DNA of 11,509 nucleotides from an uncultured Oscillospiraceae bacterium. Its GTDB lineage: Bacteria; Bacillota; Clostridia; Oscillospirales; Acutalibacteraceae. Below, piece after piece: positions 1-6,836 of this stretch. Position 1 is the stretch's first letter. Each line of letters starts with the position of its first letter. A program made the translations under genes and the position numbers. The notes under the pieces were generated by a model. It searched no databases, was not told the origin of the DNA, and saw only the letters and a program-made list of their open reading frames with translations. Location of the stretch: assembly GCA_905211675.1 (NCBI GenBank), contig CAJMBP010000047.1, positions 1 through 11,509 on the forward strand. Direction: 5' to 3'.

Positions 1-225
1 GGCCAGCCAATTCAGCCGCAGTCGGTTCGCGACACTGTTGACCTTAAGGCAGTCAGAGCCAAAGCGCTTTATGACGCCGATAAGGCAAGCACGCTTCGTA
101 AATCGCACGAATCACCCGTTATTAAAACTCTTTACAGCGAATGGTATGACGGTTTTGGCGGTCACAAGGCTCACCACGATCTGCACACAAGCTATACCGC
201 ACGCAAAAAATATCGCGCAGACTGA
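1..225 (+). CDS. hydA: [FeFe]-hydrogenase, C-terminal end (partial)
   Basis: The window opens inside this gene. Frame 1 is open from base 1 to a TGA at 223-225 and gives 74 residues. They match the small-subunit-like C-terminal region (Fe_hyd_SSU) of iron-only hydrogenases: an RAKALYDADKASTLRKSHES stretch, then VIKTLYSEW and an HKAHHDLHTSY tail. The family's recognisable signature here is R-x-SHE-x-P followed by H-x-AH-x-x-LHT. The H-cluster cysteines and FeS domains lie upstream, outside the window. Full-length members reduce protons to H2 at an H-cluster, often with NADH and ferredoxin as partners in fermentative Clostridia. Which subtype this is (HydA or HndD, monomeric or multimeric) cannot be decided from the tail. 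The gene converges on malQ and shares a terminator with it. Confidence 0.9.
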   Translation, partial: GQPIQPQSVRDTVDLKAVRAKALYDADKASTLRKSHESPVIKTLYSEWYDGFGGHKAHHDLHTSYTARKKYRAD

Positions 226-240
226 TTTAATAAGATCTAT

Positions 241-280
241 AAAAGCACTTGCTTCAATACGGCAAGTGCTTTTTCTTTTA
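241..280. terminator. Bidirectional rho-independent terminator between hydA and malQ
   Basis: A perfect 9-bp stem, AGCACTTGC (244-252) and GCAAGTGCT (262-270), has a 9-base loop. On the plus strand it is followed by TTTTCTTTTA. The A-run at 241-244 gives a short U-tract on the minus strand. It lies 15 bases after the hydrogenase stop and 9 bases beyond the malQ stop, so it serves both convergent genes. Confidence 0.9.
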
Positions 281-288
281 AAACACAG

Positions 289-1770
289 TCAATTTCGTTC
301 TTTTGTTAATCTTTTAAGCAGTGTTGCTGTATCTGCGCTTATATCATCACTCTTCATTTGCCACTGCCAGTTACCGTGAGAGGTTCCGGGGGTATTCATT
401 CTGGCACTGCTGTCAAGGCAAAGCAAATCCTGCATGGGTATAATGCAAAGCATTGCAGGAGATTTTACGGCGGCTCGTATCATTCTGTGAGAGACCTCGA
501 TGTTAAAATCTTTCACAAGCATATCAAACATAATTCTTTGCTTTCGGTCGATACTTTTATACCACCCAAGCGTTGTGTCGTTATCATGCGTGCCGGTGTA
601 GCAAACGCAGTTATAACCGTAATTTTGCGGCAAAAAGTTGTTTTGTATATCGCCCGTAAAACCAAACTGCAAAATTTTCATATTCGGAAAATCGGTATGC
701 TTTAAAAGCGAAATAACCTCGGCGTCGTCCTCTCCGCCCAAGTCTTCCGCAATAATGTTGATATCCCCTATCTTTTGGGTCATTTTATTCCAAAAAGCAA
801 TACCTTCACCCTTTTGCCAACTGCCGCTTGCGGCAGTTGGACTGCCGTAAGGAATACTGTAATAGTCGGCAAAGGCTCTGAAATGGTCAATACGCAAAAC
901 ATCGTACAGGTCTTTACAAAACAAAAGTCTGCTTTGCCACCACCTGTATTCATTTCGCCTCATATTTTGCCAATTATAAATAGGGTTGCCCCAAAGCTGA
1001 CCGCTTGACGAGAAAATATCGGGAGGTACACCTGCCACCTCGGTAGGTGTGAAATCACGCCCCACCTTAAAATCATCGGGGTTTTCCCACACATCTGCAC
1101 TGTCGGGCGACACATAAAAAGGTATATCGCCTATAATTTTAACGCCGTTTTTATTTGCGTAAGCTTTAAGTTCAAAATACTGACAGTAAAAAAAATACTG
1201 CATTATTTTATGAAATAATATTTCACTGCTGTGCTTTTCTTTAAATTTTTTCAAATCATCGGGCAGTTGATATTTTATACCGTCGGGTAAATCTGTGATT
1301 TTATGTGTTTTGTATATATCAAGAGCCGCGGCAAAGGTGCTGTACCCGTTTAACCAACTGTCGTTTTGCTTTAAAAAGTTTTTATACCCGCGGCTGTTTG
1401 TGTCAAAATTTTCTGCCGCCTTTATAAGCAATGGGATTTTAAACTTTTTTACCCTTTTATAATCAACGGCGTCAGAAGCCTTGTATTCACCTATTTCATC
1501 CGCCGAAAGCAGACCGTCGCGCACAAGAAAATCTAAATCGATATAAAGCGGTTCGCCTGCAAAACACGATACCGACTTGTAGGGCGAATTGCCTTCCCCC
1601 AAGGGATTAAGCGGTAATATCTGCCAAAAGCATTGCCCCGCGTCACGCAAAAAGTCGATAAATCTGTATGCAGACTCGCCGAATGTGCCTATGCCGTATT
1701 TTGACGGCAACGATGACACGGCACACAGCACACCGCTGTATCTTTTTAAGCGCTTATCCCTTGACGGCAC
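289..1770 (-). CDS. malQ: 4-alpha-glucanotransferase (amylomaltase, GH77)
   Basis: Cytoplasmic GH77 enzyme that transfers alpha-1,4-glucan segments between maltodextrins, releasing glucose and longer chains. The protein is about 493 residues, the usual size for a bacterial amylomaltase. Numbering from the upstream TTG at 1779, the N-terminus carries SGVLCAVSSLPSKYGIGTFG (15-34). The nucleophile Asp298 lies in LRIDHFRAF, the acid/base Glu345 in IIAEDLGG, and the third conserved Asp399 in TGTHDND. The C-terminal RMNTPGTSHGNWQWQ motif is also present, so all catalytic residues are intact. I chose GTG at 1770 because AAGGGAG lies 9 bases upstream, while the TTG at 1779 directly abuts that site. 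The start overlaps the permease gene's end by 17 bp. As the last gene of the importer operon it would process imported maltooligosaccharides. The specific start is less certain than the identity. Confidence 0.95.
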   Translation of the reverse strand: MPSRDKRLKRYSGVLCAVSSLPSKYGIGTFGESAYRFIDFLRDAGQCFWQILPLNPLGEGNSPYKSVSCFAGEPLYIDLDFLVRDGLLSADEIGEYKASDAVDYKRVKKFKIPLLIKAAENFDTNSRGYKNFLKQNDSWLNGYSTFAAALDIYKTHKITDLPDGIKYQLPDDLKKFKEKHSSEILFHKIMQYFFYCQYFELKAYANKNGVKIIGDIPFYVSPDSADVWENPDDFKVGRDFTPTEVAGVPPDIFSSSGQLWGNPIYNWQNMRRNEYRWWQSRLLFCKDLYDVLRIDHFRAFADYYSIPYGSPTAASGSWQKGEGIAFWNKMTQKIGDINIIAEDLGGEDDAEVISLLKHTDFPNMKILQFGFTGDIQNNFLPQNYGYNCVCYTGTHDNDTTLGWYKSIDRKQRIMFDMLVKDFNIEVSHRMIRAAVKSPAMLCIIPMQDLLCLDSSARMNTPGTSHGNWQWQMKSDDISADTATLLKRLTKERN

Positions 1771-2587
1771 CCGCGGCAACTCCCTTGATAATATATTTTT
1801 GACAGCTTAAATAAAAGATTACGACAGGTACTATTGAAAGCACAAGCATCGCCATCATAGCGCCCATACCGACCGAGCCGTAACCGCCCTTTAAATACTG
1901 CACCGCTATCGGTATTGTTTTATAATCACTGCCTATTACAAGGTAAGGCAAAAGATAATCGTTCCATACCCACATAGTATTTAAAATAGCAACCGTTATA
2001 GCGGTGGGCTTTAACATAGGAAACACCACATGAGTAAAGGTTTGAAAAACATTGCAGCCGTCTATAATTGCTGCTTCTTCAAGGCTCAACGGTATTGTTT
2101 TTACAAAGCCCGAATAAATGAAAACCGAAAGCCCCGCGCCAAAGCCCAAATAAATTAAAACAAGACCAATGGGATTATCAAGACTCAAAACATTTGCGAT
2201 TTTCGACATTGTAAACATAACCATTTGAAAAGGCACTATCATCGAAAATACAAATAAATAGTAAAGCAAAATATTAAACCGAGTTTTTATTCGGGTTATA
2301 TACCAAGCGGTCATTGCGGTAAATAAAACAATTATAAAAACCGACGCGACGGTAATAAAAAGCGACCACAAAAGCGCAGATACAAACCCTGTATCGTTGA
2401 TACCCGAAATATAATTTTCAATTCCCGCAAAAATATCGCGGTTTGGCAATACAAACGGGGTCTGACTTATTGAAAATTTATCTTTAAAGGAATTAAGCAC
2501 CACTGTAATTATCGGTATTAAAAACACAAAGCTTAAGGCGGCTAAAAAGATAAATATAACAATGTTTGAAAAATTTACTTTTTTCAT
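1754..2587 (-). CDS. Carbohydrate ABC transporter permease, MalG type (CUT1)
   Basis: Inner permease subunit of a CUT1-family sugar importer, 277 residues, the normal size for MalG/UgpE-like proteins. About six hydrophobic segments are visible, near residues 9-31, 71-91, 107-127, 137-160, 192-208 and 241-261. The cytoplasmic EAA loop that docks on the ATPase reads LEEAAIIDGCNVFQTF (169-184), with EAA at 171-173 and the invariant Gly177. The C-terminus ends in KGVAAGAVKG, typical of MalG homologues. The start is ATG at 2587 and shares one base with the upstream gene's stop (TGATG). AGAGG lies about 10 bases upstream. The gene pairs with the MalF-type permease to form the transmembrane channel. 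Maltodextrin specificity is inferred from the adjacent malQ. Confidence 0.93.
   Translation of the reverse strand: MKKVNFSNIVIFIFLAALSFVFLIPIITVVLNSFKDKFSISQTPFVLPNRDIFAGIENYISGINDTGFVSALLWSLFITVASVFIIVLFTAMTAWYITRIKTRFNILLYYLFVFSMIVPFQMVMFTMSKIANVLSLDNPIGLVLIYLGFGAGLSVFIYSGFVKTIPLSLEEAAIIDGCNVFQTFTHVVFPMLKPTAITVAILNTMWVWNDYLLPYLVIGSDYKTIPIAVQYLKGGYGSVGMGAMMAMLVLSIVPVVIFYLSCQKYIIKGVAAGAVKG
1780..1786 (-). promoter_or_regulatory. Ribosome binding site deciding the malQ start
   Basis: Minus-strand AAGGGAG lies 9 bases before GTG at 1770, inside the last codons of the upstream permease gene. It abuts the TTG at 1779 with no spacing, which argues against that start. The same bases encode the conserved permease C-terminus, so the match may be partly incidental. 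Confidence 0.5.
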
Positions 2588-3432
2588 CAGCTTTCTACCT
2601 CTTTGCTCTTTGTCAAATACAATTGCAACAGCGCTACAACGGCAACAATCACAAAGAAAACCACCGCTTTTGCCTGACCGACGCCCTCATTGCCTACTCT
2701 GCCGTAAAAGGTGTTATATATATCAAGCGCCACCATTTGAGTCTGCTTTGAGGGCGCGCCTGCGGTAAGGGCTAAATTTTGGTCAAACAGTTTAAATGAA
2801 TTTGTGATTGTAAGAAAAAGACAAATGGTTACAGACGGCATAACCGACGGTATTATAATATTGAAAAGCGTACGAATAGAGCCTGCGCCGTCTACCCTGG
2901 CGGCTTCAAGCACTGCGGCGGATATATTTTGTATGCCGGCAATGTAGATGATCATCATATACCCTATCATCTGCCAAGCCGACAGCACAACCAACCCCCA
3001 ATACCCGAAAACAGCCTTTGATGTTATTGAGTAGCCGTAATTATAGAGTATGCCGTTAATAATAAGCTGCCAAATATAACCGAGCACAATACCGCCTATA
3101 AGGTTCGGCATAAAAAACACTGTTCTGAATAAATTTGTACCGCGTATTCCGCGCGTAAGCAACAGCGCCAACAAAAAAGCCGTTACATTTGTTATAATTA
3201 CGGTTGCAAAGGCAAATTTAACGGTAAACCACAGCGAATTCAAAAAATCGCTGTTTGCGGTAAATGCCTTTATATAGTTTTGAAGTCCCACAAACCGAGC
3301 GTCGCTTACCGTTCTGAATTCGCAAAACGAGAGGTAAAGACCCATAATAAAAGGCACTAAAAAAGCTATGCAAAATGCTATAAAGGTAGGAAGTACAAAT
3401 ACTGCAAACCATTTTTTAGAGGCACTTTTCAC
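2587..3432 (-). CDS. Carbohydrate ABC transporter permease, MalF type (CUT1)
   Basis: Second permease of the CUT1 importer, 281 residues. It resembles the short UgpA/LacF/MsmF-type proteins rather than enteric MalF, which carries an extra periplasmic domain. Hydrophobic segments lie near 9-31, 65-93, 105-126, 144-165, 200-212 and 254-272. The EAA loop is LEAARVDGAGSIRTLF (175-190) with Gly182. The start codon is GTG at 3432, overlapping the binding-protein stop as GTGA (4 bp). It has only a weak purine-rich site (GGAAGAG), consistent with translational coupling. Its end overlaps the next permease by one base. Together the two permeases form a heterodimeric pore fed by the lipoprotein encoded just upstream. 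Confidence 0.93.
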   Translation of the reverse strand: MKSASKKWFAVFVLPTFIAFCIAFLVPFIMGLYLSFCEFRTVSDARFVGLQNYIKAFTANSDFLNSLWFTVKFAFATVIITNVTAFLLALLLTRGIRGTNLFRTVFFMPNLIGGIVLGYIWQLIINGILYNYGYSITSKAVFGYWGLVVLSAWQMIGYMMIIYIAGIQNISAAVLEAARVDGAGSIRTLFNIIIPSVMPSVTICLFLTITNSFKLFDQNLALTAGAPSKQTQMVALDIYNTFYGRVGNEGVGQAKAVVFFVIVAVVALLQLYLTKSKEVES

Positions 3433-4763
3433 TTTCTTTCACTCTTCCACATTGATTTAACCGTGTTTTCTACATCCTGCCACTCGCGGTCGCCCTGAAC
3501 ATACGCAAGCAACGCACCGCCGACCTCGGTTTTAAACACTTCACTCGGAAAAGATGTGAATATCCACGGAACTGCAGTTAAATTGCCGTCATTCATATAA
3601 CGCACAACCTCACGTGCCAACGGGTCATTAGGCAGTTCGTCTTCGGTAAAGCTGTTAAAGGGAGTAATAAAATCAAGTTCGTTTGTCACAAAATTTTTGC
3701 CCGTCTCACTGCTGAAAAGCCAATATAAAAAGTCAAGCGACTTTTTCTGCTGGTCTTCGGTTGCGTTTTTGTTTATGGCAAGGTAATTTTCGGTGCCTAT
3801 GCAAAGGCCCTGCCCTTCTTCACCGTCAACGCCTATATAAAGCGGCAGAAACTTAATATCTTTTTCCGATACGGTATTACCCTTTACATCCTTAATCTGC
3901 GACCAAGCCCAGTTGCCGTTTTGCACCATTGCAACGCGGGAGAGCGCAAATTCCGCCATGGAATCGCTTGTAGATTTTGAGCCTAACAATCCCTTTTCGG
4001 TAATAGAGTTATTTATATAAAGGTCGAATAGATTTTTAAAGTTTGCCGCATATCTGAATGCAATTTGCTTTGCGTTAAGACCGGCAACAGTCGGGTCTGC
4101 GTAATCTTCGCTGTCGCGCAGTTCATAATAAAGCGGAACATTAAGAAGATGTGTCTGCCAACGCCAATCTTCACCGCTTGAAAGCGAGGTTGATGCAAAA
4201 ACGCCCTCTATCTGAAGCTCGCTTTTGTGAGCAGTCATATCTTCAACGACGGCTTTAAGCGTATCAAAATTGTTTATTTGTTCTGCGCTTTCAATATTTG
4301 TAGAACGATCTGTGAGTGCAAAATATTTTTTCATTATCGCGTCGTTATATATAATTCCGTAGCCCTCTACAACATAAGGTACGGCATAAACTCCGTTGCC
4401 GTTATTGTCTTTTATGGCAAGTGTGTCATCGCTTAAAAGGCCTGCGAAATTACTGCCTTCAATATTAAGACAATAATCTTTCCATGACTGGTAGCCTATA
4501 GGGCCGTTGACCTGAAATATTGTCGGTGCATTTGATTTTGCAATTTCCGACTTTAAGGTCTGCTCATAGGTGTTTGCGGCGGCAGTTACCACCTTTACCT
4601 TAACGCCTGTTTCCTCCTCGTATTTATCGGCAATTTGATTATATACCTTTGCAGATTCAGGCTTGAAATTCAAAAAATAAACATCCGCCTTGCCGCCGTC
4701 CGAACAGCCTGCCGACAAAAGTAAAAATGCCATGCTTAATGCTAACGATATAAACCTTTTCAT
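3429..4763 (-). CDS. Sugar ABC transporter substrate-binding lipoprotein
   Basis: Extracellular solute-binding protein (family 1, CUT1-associated), 444 residues from the chosen ATG. A lipoprotein signal peptide is plain: KR, a hydrophobic core, then the lipobox LSAG-C with the lipidated Cys at residue 20. The mature part shows binding-protein features, including an early YNQIADKYEEETGVKVKVVT strand/helix, AVPYVVEGYGIIYN, RVAMVQNGNWAW and a C-terminal PWIFTSFPSEVF. I chose ATG at 4763 because GAAGGGA lies 9 bases upstream. An upstream in-frame TTG at 4781 would add six residues and lacks a site. The gene is first in the operon and overlaps the permease by 4 bp. Linkage to malQ suggests maltodextrins or another alpha-glucan as ligand, which is inference. 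No ATPase gene accompanies it. Confidence 0.92.
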   Translation of the reverse strand: MKRFISLALSMAFLLLSAGCSDGGKADVYFLNFKPESAKVYNQIADKYEEETGVKVKVVTAAANTYEQTLKSEIAKSNAPTIFQVNGPIGYQSWKDYCLNIEGSNFAGLLSDDTLAIKDNNGNGVYAVPYVVEGYGIIYNDAIMKKYFALTDRSTNIESAEQINNFDTLKAVVEDMTAHKSELQIEGVFASTSLSSGEDWRWQTHLLNVPLYYELRDSEDYADPTVAGLNAKQIAFRYAANFKNLFDLYINNSITEKGLLGSKSTSDSMAEFALSRVAMVQNGNWAWSQIKDVKGNTVSEKDIKFLPLYIGVDGEEGQGLCIGTENYLAINKNATEDQQKKSLDFLYWLFSSETGKNFVTNELDFITPFNSFTEDELPNDPLAREVVRYMNDGNLTAVPWIFTSFPSEVFKTEVGGALLAYVQGDREWQDVENTVKSMWKSERK

Positions 4764-4772
4764 AACAGATTT

Positions 4773-4779
4773 TCCCTTC
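4773..4779 (-). promoter_or_regulatory. Ribosome binding site of the binding-protein gene
   Basis: Minus-strand GAAGGGA lies 9 bases before ATG at 4763. It selects this ATG over the in-frame TTG at 4781, which lies upstream of the site and begins its own codon run through it. Confidence 0.75.
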
Positions 4780-4790
4780 AAATAAGATTA

Positions 4791-4817
4791 TTTATATCTT
4801 TGCCATCTTTTAAACAA
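4791..4817 (-). promoter_or_regulatory. Candidate promoter of the sugar-import operon
   Basis: On the minus strand TTGTTT (4812-4817) and TATAAA (4791-4796) are separated by 15 bases. This would start transcription near 4784, shortly before the ribosome binding site. The spacing is short and the -35 imperfect, so this is only a candidate. An alternative is initiation further upstream, with the 4836-4867 hairpin acting in the leader. Confidence 0.35.
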
Positions 4818-4867
4818 AAAATACAAAAAAAGAAAAAACCGATTGCAATAATTTTCACAATCGGTTT
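4818..4867 (-). terminator. Minus-strand hairpin terminator in the divergent intergenic region
   Basis: A perfect 10-bp inverted repeat, AAACCGATTG (4836-4845) and CAATCGGTTT (4858-4867), has a 12-base loop. Read on the minus strand it is followed by an interrupted U-tract (TTTTTTCTTTTTTT). On the plus strand only three Ts follow, so it is oriented toward the sugar operon. It could insulate that operon from antisense transcription out of the parA-like region, act as a leader attenuator, or be a repressor operator by virtue of its symmetry. The sequence does not decide between these. Confidence 0.7.
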
Positions 4868-4880
4868 AACATTGCCGTTA

Positions 4881-4909
4881 TTGACTTTAAAGCGGTAAGA
4901 TAATATAAT
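4881..4909 (+). promoter_or_regulatory. Sigma-A promoter of the parA-parB-like-thrH operon
   Basis: TTGACT (4881-4886) and a perfect TATAAT (4904-4909) are separated by exactly 17 bases in AT-rich sequence. The predicted start near 4916 leaves a leader of only about 20 bases. The ribosome binding site therefore begins almost at once. No room remains for a riboswitch. Confidence 0.88.
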
Positions 4910-4920
4910 ATAACTATATA

Positions 4921-4928
4921 AAGGAAGG
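4921..4928 (+). promoter_or_regulatory. Ribosome binding site deciding the parA-like start
   Basis: AAGGAAGG is followed by 8 bases and then TTG at 4937. The alternative GTG at 4928 overlaps the site itself and is therefore unlikely. Confidence 0.8.
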
Positions 4929-4936
4929 TGTTTACA

Positions 4937-5728
4937 TTGAAAAATACCGTAACCATCTGCTTTGCAAACAACAAAGGCGGCAGCGGAAAGTCAACCACCT
5001 GCTGTAATGTGGGGTATGAACTGTCTAAATTGGGCTATAAAGTTCTGCTGATAGACGGCGATATGCAAATGAATCTGTCGTTATCGATTTTTTCAGAAGA
5101 CGATGTGTTGCAAGCCGCCCAAAACGGCAATAATATTTATTCGGCTGTTACAAATCAAAATGATATTGCCGACTACATAACGCCGACAAACTACGATAAT
5201 TTAGATATGGTGCTTTCTTCAAGCCTGATGAGCAATATTGAGTTTGACCTTTTTTCTAAATGGCAACGCGAGCTTATACTTAAAAAATGTCTTGAAAATG
5301 TTAAAAAAAGCGGTCAATATGACTTTATTTTAATGGACGCACCCCCGACGCTGGGCGGCTGGGTGATGAATATGCTGTGCGCGTCCGATTACATTATAAT
5401 ACCGGTCGAGGCAAGCCCGTGGGGGCTTTTCGGCCTTGCCAATATGTTTGAGTTTTTAAACACCGTAAAGCAAATCAACCCAGAGCTTTCACTGCTGGGC
5501 ATCGCCGTTACAAAGGTTGACTCCCGAAAGAATTATTTTAAGCAGACAATCGAAACTCTGCAAAACGCCGACGGTGTTCATCTGTTTCAGAATTACATTC
5601 GCACCGACAGCTCGGTAGAGTGGGCGCAGGACGCCTCTTTACCGGTGGCGGTATTTAAACCGTCTGCCAGAAGTGCAAAAGAATATAACGCTCTTACAAA
5701 GGAGGTTGTTTCACTTGTCAATAGGTAA
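4937..5728 (+). CDS. ParA/Soj-family P-loop ATPase
   Basis: MinD/ParA-type ATPase of 263 residues, close to the usual Soj length. The deviant Walker A is KGGSGKST (13-20), with signature Lys13 and catalytic Lys18. Walker A' is LLIDGDMQMN (37-46); here DGDMQ replaces the common D-x-DPQ, so the usual Pro is Met. Walker B is FILMDAPP (130-137, Asp134). The C-terminus has the ParA-like TDSSVEWAQDASLPVAVFKP block. Such ATPases dimerise on ATP, bind DNA or membrane non-specifically, and move or position cargo through a partner that stimulates hydrolysis. The next gene overlaps by 14 bp and encodes a ParB-fold protein, the likely partner. It lies in a metabolic neighbourhood rather than beside rpmH/gidB or a replication origin. 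It is therefore probably not the main chromosome-partition Soj, and its cargo is unknown. Confidence 0.88.
   Translation: MKNTVTICFANNKGGSGKSTTCCNVGYELSKLGYKVLLIDGDMQMNLSLSIFSEDDVLQAAQNGNNIYSAVTNQNDIADYITPTNYDNLDMVLSSSLMSNIEFDLFSKWQRELILKKCLENVKKSGQYDFILMDAPPTLGGWVMNMLCASDYIIIPVEASPWGLFGLANMFEFLNTVKQINPELSLLGIAVTKVDSRKNYFKQTIETLQNADGVHLFQNYIRTDSSVEWAQDASLPVAVFKPSARSAKEYNALTKEVVSLVNR
5698..5705 (+). promoter_or_regulatory. Ribosome binding site deciding the ParB-like start
   Basis: AAAGGAGG inside the end of the parA-like gene is followed by 9 bases and then TTG at 5715. An upstream in-frame GTG at 5673 has no comparable site. Confidence 0.85.
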
Positions 5729-6161
5729 AAGCAGTATAGCCCGCGCGGTAAGTGCCAATACCGCAGTAAAAGAAAAAACCGCAGAACATACCGCAGTGAG
5801 TGTTTCAAGTTTTTCGGTTGAAAGTATTGGTATTTTAAATGCGGCTAAAACACCCGACGATATAGAGTCTTTAAAACAAAGCATTGAAAAACGCGGAATA
5901 CTCTGCCCCGTGCTTGTTTGCGTAACTGCCAAAGGCGATGCGTGGCTTATAGACGGATACCGCCGCTTGTATGCCGCAAAAGAGCTTGGTATTACACAAA
6001 TAAACGCGGCTGTAATAACCGCAGAAAATAAAGCGGAGGTTAACCGCATTTACGCGGAGCTTTCAAAAACAAAGAAGGCTGCCGTATCCTACGATATACA
6101 TGAAGAAAAATTCCGTGTGCTTGCAGTAAAGGATCATGACCTTCCTGCATATTTATTGTAA
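5715..6161 (+). CDS. Short ParB/Srx-fold protein paired with the ParA-like ATPase
   Basis: A 148-residue protein starting at TTG 5715 and overlapping the parA-like gene by 14 bp, so the two are probably translated together. Residues 33-100 resemble the ParB N-terminal (ParB/Srx) domain: a helix IESLKQSIEKRGIL (50-63), a PVLVCV strand, then WLIDGYRRLYAAKELG (77-92), equivalent to the nucleotide-binding GERR-x-RA box of ParB. The other ParB box (around NPR) is not recognisable; LNAAKTPDD stands there. After residue 100 only about 48 residues remain. No helix-turn-helix or dimerisation domain is visible, although ordinary ParB is roughly 280 residues. It probably cannot bind parS like ParB. It may be a dedicated partner of the upstream ATPase. 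Because the ParB/Srx fold also includes free-serine kinases (SerK, SbnI) and thrH follows, a phosphoserine-related role is a second, weaker possibility. Confidence 0.72.
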   Translation: MSIGKSSIARAVSANTAVKEKTAEHTAVSVSSFSVESIGILNAAKTPDDIESLKQSIEKRGILCPVLVCVTAKGDAWLIDGYRRLYAAKELGITQINAAVITAENKAEVNRIYAELSKTKKAAVSYDIHEEKFRVLAVKDHDLPAYLL

Positions 6162-6185
6162 TTCGGTTAAAGTGAGGTAGTAAAA

Positions 6186-6785
6186 ATGAATGTAGTATGT
6201 TTGGATATGGAAGGCGTTTTAGTGCCTGAAATTTGGATTGCATTTGCAAATGAGGTGGGTATTCCCGAACTTAAGCGAACCACGCGTGACGAACCCGATT
6301 ATGACAAGCTTATGAAATACCGCCTGAACATTTTAAAGGAACATAATTTAGGCCTTAAAGAAATTCAGGCCGTTATTGAAAAAATAGATGTTATGGACGG
6401 TGCAAAAGAATTTTTGGATGAGCTACGCAGTGTGACGCAGGTTATTATTTTGAGTGATACTTTTGAGCAATTTGCGGCGCCACTTATGAAAAAGCTCGGT
6501 ATGCCCACCATTTTCTGTAACACACTCGAAGTTAATGAAAGCGGTGAAATAACCGGTTATAAAATGAGATGTGAAAAATCAAAGCTTACCACCGTCAAAG
6601 CTCTGCAATCCTGTGGTTTTGACACAATAGCCGCGGGTGACAGCTTTAATGACCTCGGTATGATACTTAACAGTAAAGCGGGATTTCTTTTCAAATCTAC
6701 CGAAAAAATTAAAAAGGATTATCCGCAGGTGCCCGCATTTGAGGAATACGGCGAATTGCTTGCCGCTATAAAAGCAGCCCTCTAA
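6186..6785 (+). CDS. thrH: Phosphoserine phosphatase / homoserine phosphotransferase (HAD family)
   Basis: HAD-superfamily enzyme of 199 residues, close in length and sequence to Pseudomonas aeruginosa ThrH. That enzyme dephosphorylates phosphoserine and can pass the phosphate to homoserine, linking serine and threonine synthesis. Motif I is CLDMEGVLVPEIW, with nucleophile Asp7 and Glu9. Motif II is IILSDT (Ser90), motif III falls around Lys131-Lys133, and motif IV is AAGDSFND (Asp152 and Asp156). The ThrH-typical TTRDEPDYDKLMKYRL segment (32-47) is present, so the protein looks complete and active. ATG at 6186 has GAGG 8 bases upstream. It lies 24 bases after the ParB-like gene and is last in the operon before a strong terminator. 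No other serine or threonine pathway gene is in the window. Confidence 0.92.
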   Translation: MNVVCLDMEGVLVPEIWIAFANEVGIPELKRTTRDEPDYDKLMKYRLNILKEHNLGLKEIQAVIEKIDVMDGAKEFLDELRSVTQVIILSDTFEQFAAPLMKKLGMPTIFCNTLEVNESGEITGYKMRCEKSKLTTVKALQSCGFDTIAAGDSFNDLGMILNSKAGFLFKSTEKIKKDYPQVPAFEEYGELLAAIKAAL

Positions 6786-6791
6786 AATCGT

Positions 6792-6836
6792 CTTGGGCGC
6801 AATCCGCCTTTGGATTGCGCCCAAGTAATCTTTTTT
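6792..6836 (+). terminator. Strong hairpin terminator after thrH
   Basis: A perfect 14-bp stem, CTTGGGCGCAATCC (6792-6805) and GGATTGCGCCCAAG (6812-6825), has a 6-base loop. TAATC and six Ts follow. It ends the parA-parB-like-thrH transcript. The T-run is displaced by five bases from the stem, slightly unlike the ideal arrangement. Confidence 0.85.

Noticed and set aside
38..379. Plus-strand open frame of 113 codons across the hydrogenase end and terminator
   Set aside because: It overlaps the real hydrogenase frame, runs through a terminator hairpin and into the antisense of malQ, and has no family resemblance.
4836..4867. Riboswitch for the parA-like operon
   Set aside because: The hairpin lies upstream of that operon's promoter (4881-4909), so it is not in its transcript, and the predicted leader is only about 20 bases.
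5711..6049. Minus-strand open frame of 112 codons opposite the ParB-like gene
   Set aside because: The plus strand has a ribosome binding site, operon overlap and a recognisable fold. The minus frame has none of these.
4927..6161. Possible chromosome or plasmid partition locus with a replication origin nearby
   Set aside because: No DnaA-box cluster, parS-like palindrome, rpmH/gidB neighbours or replication gene was seen, and the ParB-like protein is too short to bind parS.
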